Source of the DNA: Phytopythium helicoides | Lineage: Eukaryota; Oomycota; Peronosporomycetes; Pythiales; Pythiaceae | Length of the DNA stretch: 64,000 nucleotides | Assembly: GCA_024867545.1 (NCBI GenBank) | Contig: JANFNE010000004.1 | Span: 62,001 to 126,000, forward strand | Reading direction: 5' to 3' | Part shown: positions 62,878 to 64,000 of the stretch, piece by piece | Position numbering within the stretch: the first letter of the stretch is position 1 | How the letters are laid out: each line of letters opens with the position of its first letter | Made by a program: the position numbers and the translations under genes | The notes under the pieces: model-generated | Told to the model about the DNA's origin: nothing | Databases searched by the model: none | Seen by the model: the letters and a program-made list of their open reading frames with translations, nothing else

Positions 62878-64000
62878 TTACTTCCAGGTCTCATCGCAGT
62901 TTCCCTTGACAGGTGAGTACTCGCTTCCATCTCCACCATTCGCCTCACTCGCATCTCCATTGTAGGTCGTTTGAGATGGCGAATCTGTTGACGATCCGTA
63001 CGATGCGCCACCCACGCCGCCGGTCACAACACCGGAGACACTGCCCGAGATGCCACCAGAAACTATTCCATCAGCCGAACCATACAATGAGCCTTCACCC
63101 GAGCCGAAAACATCGATCTCAGCCGAGCCAAAGAGATCGCCCTCAGCAGAACCATACAGAGAGCCTTCATCCGAGCCGAAAACATCGATCTCAGCCGAGC
63201 CAAAGAGATCGCCATCAGCCGAACCATACAGAGAGCCTTCATCCGAGCCGAAAACATCGATCTCAGCCGAACCAAAGAGATCGCCCTCAGCAGAACCATA
63301 CAGAGAGCCTTCACCCGAGCCGAAAACATCGATCTCAGCCGAACCTAAGAGATCGCCCTCAGCAGAACCATACAGAGAGCCCGAGACACCGCCGTGTCCA
63401 GAGCCAGAGACGCCGCCCGAGACACCGCCGTGTCCAGAGCCAGAGACGCCACCCGAGACGCCGCCCGAGATACCGCCGTTCGCCGATCCGCTCACGCCGC
63501 CGGACACACTGCCGGACACACCGCCCGAGACGCCGCCCGAGACACCGCCGTGTCCAGAGCCAGAGACGTCACCCGAGACGCCGCCCGAGACACCGCCGTG
63601 TCCAGAGCCAGAGACGCCACCCGAGACGCCGCCCGAGATACCGCCGTTCGCCGATCCGCTCACGCCGCCGGACACACTGCCGGACACACCGCCCGAGACG
63701 CCGCCCGAGACACCGCCGTGTCCAGAGCCAGAGACGCCACCCGAGACGCCGCCCGAGATACCGCCGTTCGCCGATCCGCTCACGCCGCCGGACACACCGC
63801 CGGACACACCGCCCGAGACGCCGCCCGAGACACCGCCGTGTCCAGAGCCAGAGACGCCACCCGAGACGCCGCCCGAGATACCGCCGTTCGCCGATCCGCT
63901 CACGCCGCCGGACACACTGCCGGACACACCGCCCGAGACGCCGCCCGAGACACCGCCGTGTCCAGAGCCAGAGACGCCACCCGAGACGCCGCCCGAGATA
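62878..64000 (-). CDS. Gly-rich repeat protein, N-terminus beyond right edge
   Basis: The frame is open from the window edge to the stop at 62,878 (about 373 codons seen). The distal part consists of Gly/Ser/Val repeats with a 40-residue (120-bp) period, such as SGSANGGISGGVSGGVSGSG and GHGGVSGGVSGG. Next are about five copies of an acidic 24-residue repeat (GSLYGSAEGDLFGSAEIDVF). A unique C-terminus ends GNCDETWK. Probably a secreted or wall-associated structural protein by composition, but the signal peptide is outside the window. It is read in the same direction as the 1449-aa repeat protein, making a pair of repetitive extracellular-type genes. Confidence 0.78.
   Translation of the reverse strand, partial: ISGGVSGGVSGSGHGGVSGGVSGGVSGSVSGGVSGSANGGISGGVSGGVSGSGHGGVSGGVSGGVSGGVSGGVSGSANGGISGGVSGGVSGSGHGGVSGGVSGGVSGSVSGGVSGSANGGISGGVSGGVSGSGHGGVSGGVSGDVSGSGHGGVSGGVSGGVSGSVSGGVSGSANGGISGGVSGGVSGSGHGGVSGGVSGSGHGGVSGSLYGSAEGDLLGSAEIDVFGSGEGSLYGSAEGDLFGSAEIDVFGSDEGSLYGSADGDLFGSAEIDVFGSDEGSLYGSAEGDLFGSAEIDVFGSGEGSLYGSADGIVSGGISGSVSGVVTGGVGGASYGSSTDSPSQTTYNGDASEANGGDGSEYSPVKGNCDETWK
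62890..64000. repeat. Two nested coding repeat arrays (120 bp and 72 bp)
   Basis: Between about 63,070 and 63,390 a 72-bp unit (ccgaaaacatcgatctcagc) recurs about every 72 bases. From about 63,390 to the edge a 120-bp unit recurs (ccgttcgccgatccgctcac at 63,476, 63,644, 63,764 and 63,884). The 168-bp gap between the first two copies shows that one unit is longer by an extra 48 bp. Confidence 0.82.

Overview
The window looks like nuclear DNA of an oomycete, most likely Phytophthora or a close relative. The signs are short GT-AG introns (about 55-165 nt), an oomycete-type bZIP protein, multi-pass LRR membrane proteins, an expanded TKL kinase family, and large secreted Gly/Ser-repeat proteins. 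No bacterial, plasmid or organelle signature was seen. All homology statements rest on reading the translated sequence; no search was run.

Region 1 (1-44,510) is a tandem gene cluster. The basic module has three genes: a leftward gene for an N-myristoylation-type ankyrin-repeat TKL kinase; head to head with it, across about 300 bp, a rightward gene for a four-helix-bundle pseudokinase resembling MLKL; and, downstream and rightward, a helical protein of unknown function (called HEL here, starting MQREVF). Each large unit of about 10-11.5 kb holds this module twice. In half A the ankyrin kinase and pseudokinase are intact and HEL is decayed. In half B HEL is intact or nearly so, the pseudokinase is cut to a stub, and the ankyrin gene has lost a working kinase. 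Four such units are present, plus the end of a fifth at the left edge. The ankyrin kinases differ in repeat number (713, 1220, 683 and 820 aa), while the kinase domains and the four 479-aa pseudokinases are nearly identical.

The pairing of an apparently active kinase with a pseudokinase carrying an MLKL/HeLo-like N-terminal bundle recalls RIPK3-MLKL. It is the best candidate here for an undescribed system, perhaps a membrane-linked cell-death or self/non-self module. That function is inference.

Region 2 (44.6-56.9 kb) holds ordinary single-copy genes: a bZIP-family protein, an LRR multi-pass membrane protein, a five-exon PH-domain protein divergent from a MICU1-like mitochondrial calcium-uptake regulator, a single-pass acidic membrane protein, a 1020-aa PH-C2-VASt-VASt-dysferlin lipid-transfer candidate, and a 66-aa secreted peptide. 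The MICU1-like and LRR genes show clear single-base frame changes, and the bZIP gene a suspected one, so either the local assembly is imperfect or these genes are decaying.

Region 3 (57-64 kb) holds two leftward genes for repetitive secreted or wall-type proteins. One is a 1449-aa Ser/Gly/Asn protein with about 18 copies of a 204-bp repeat. The other is a Gly-rich repeat protein whose N-terminus lies beyond the right edge. The 1.5 kb between them has no gene, only a short dispersed repeat also found near 2 kb.
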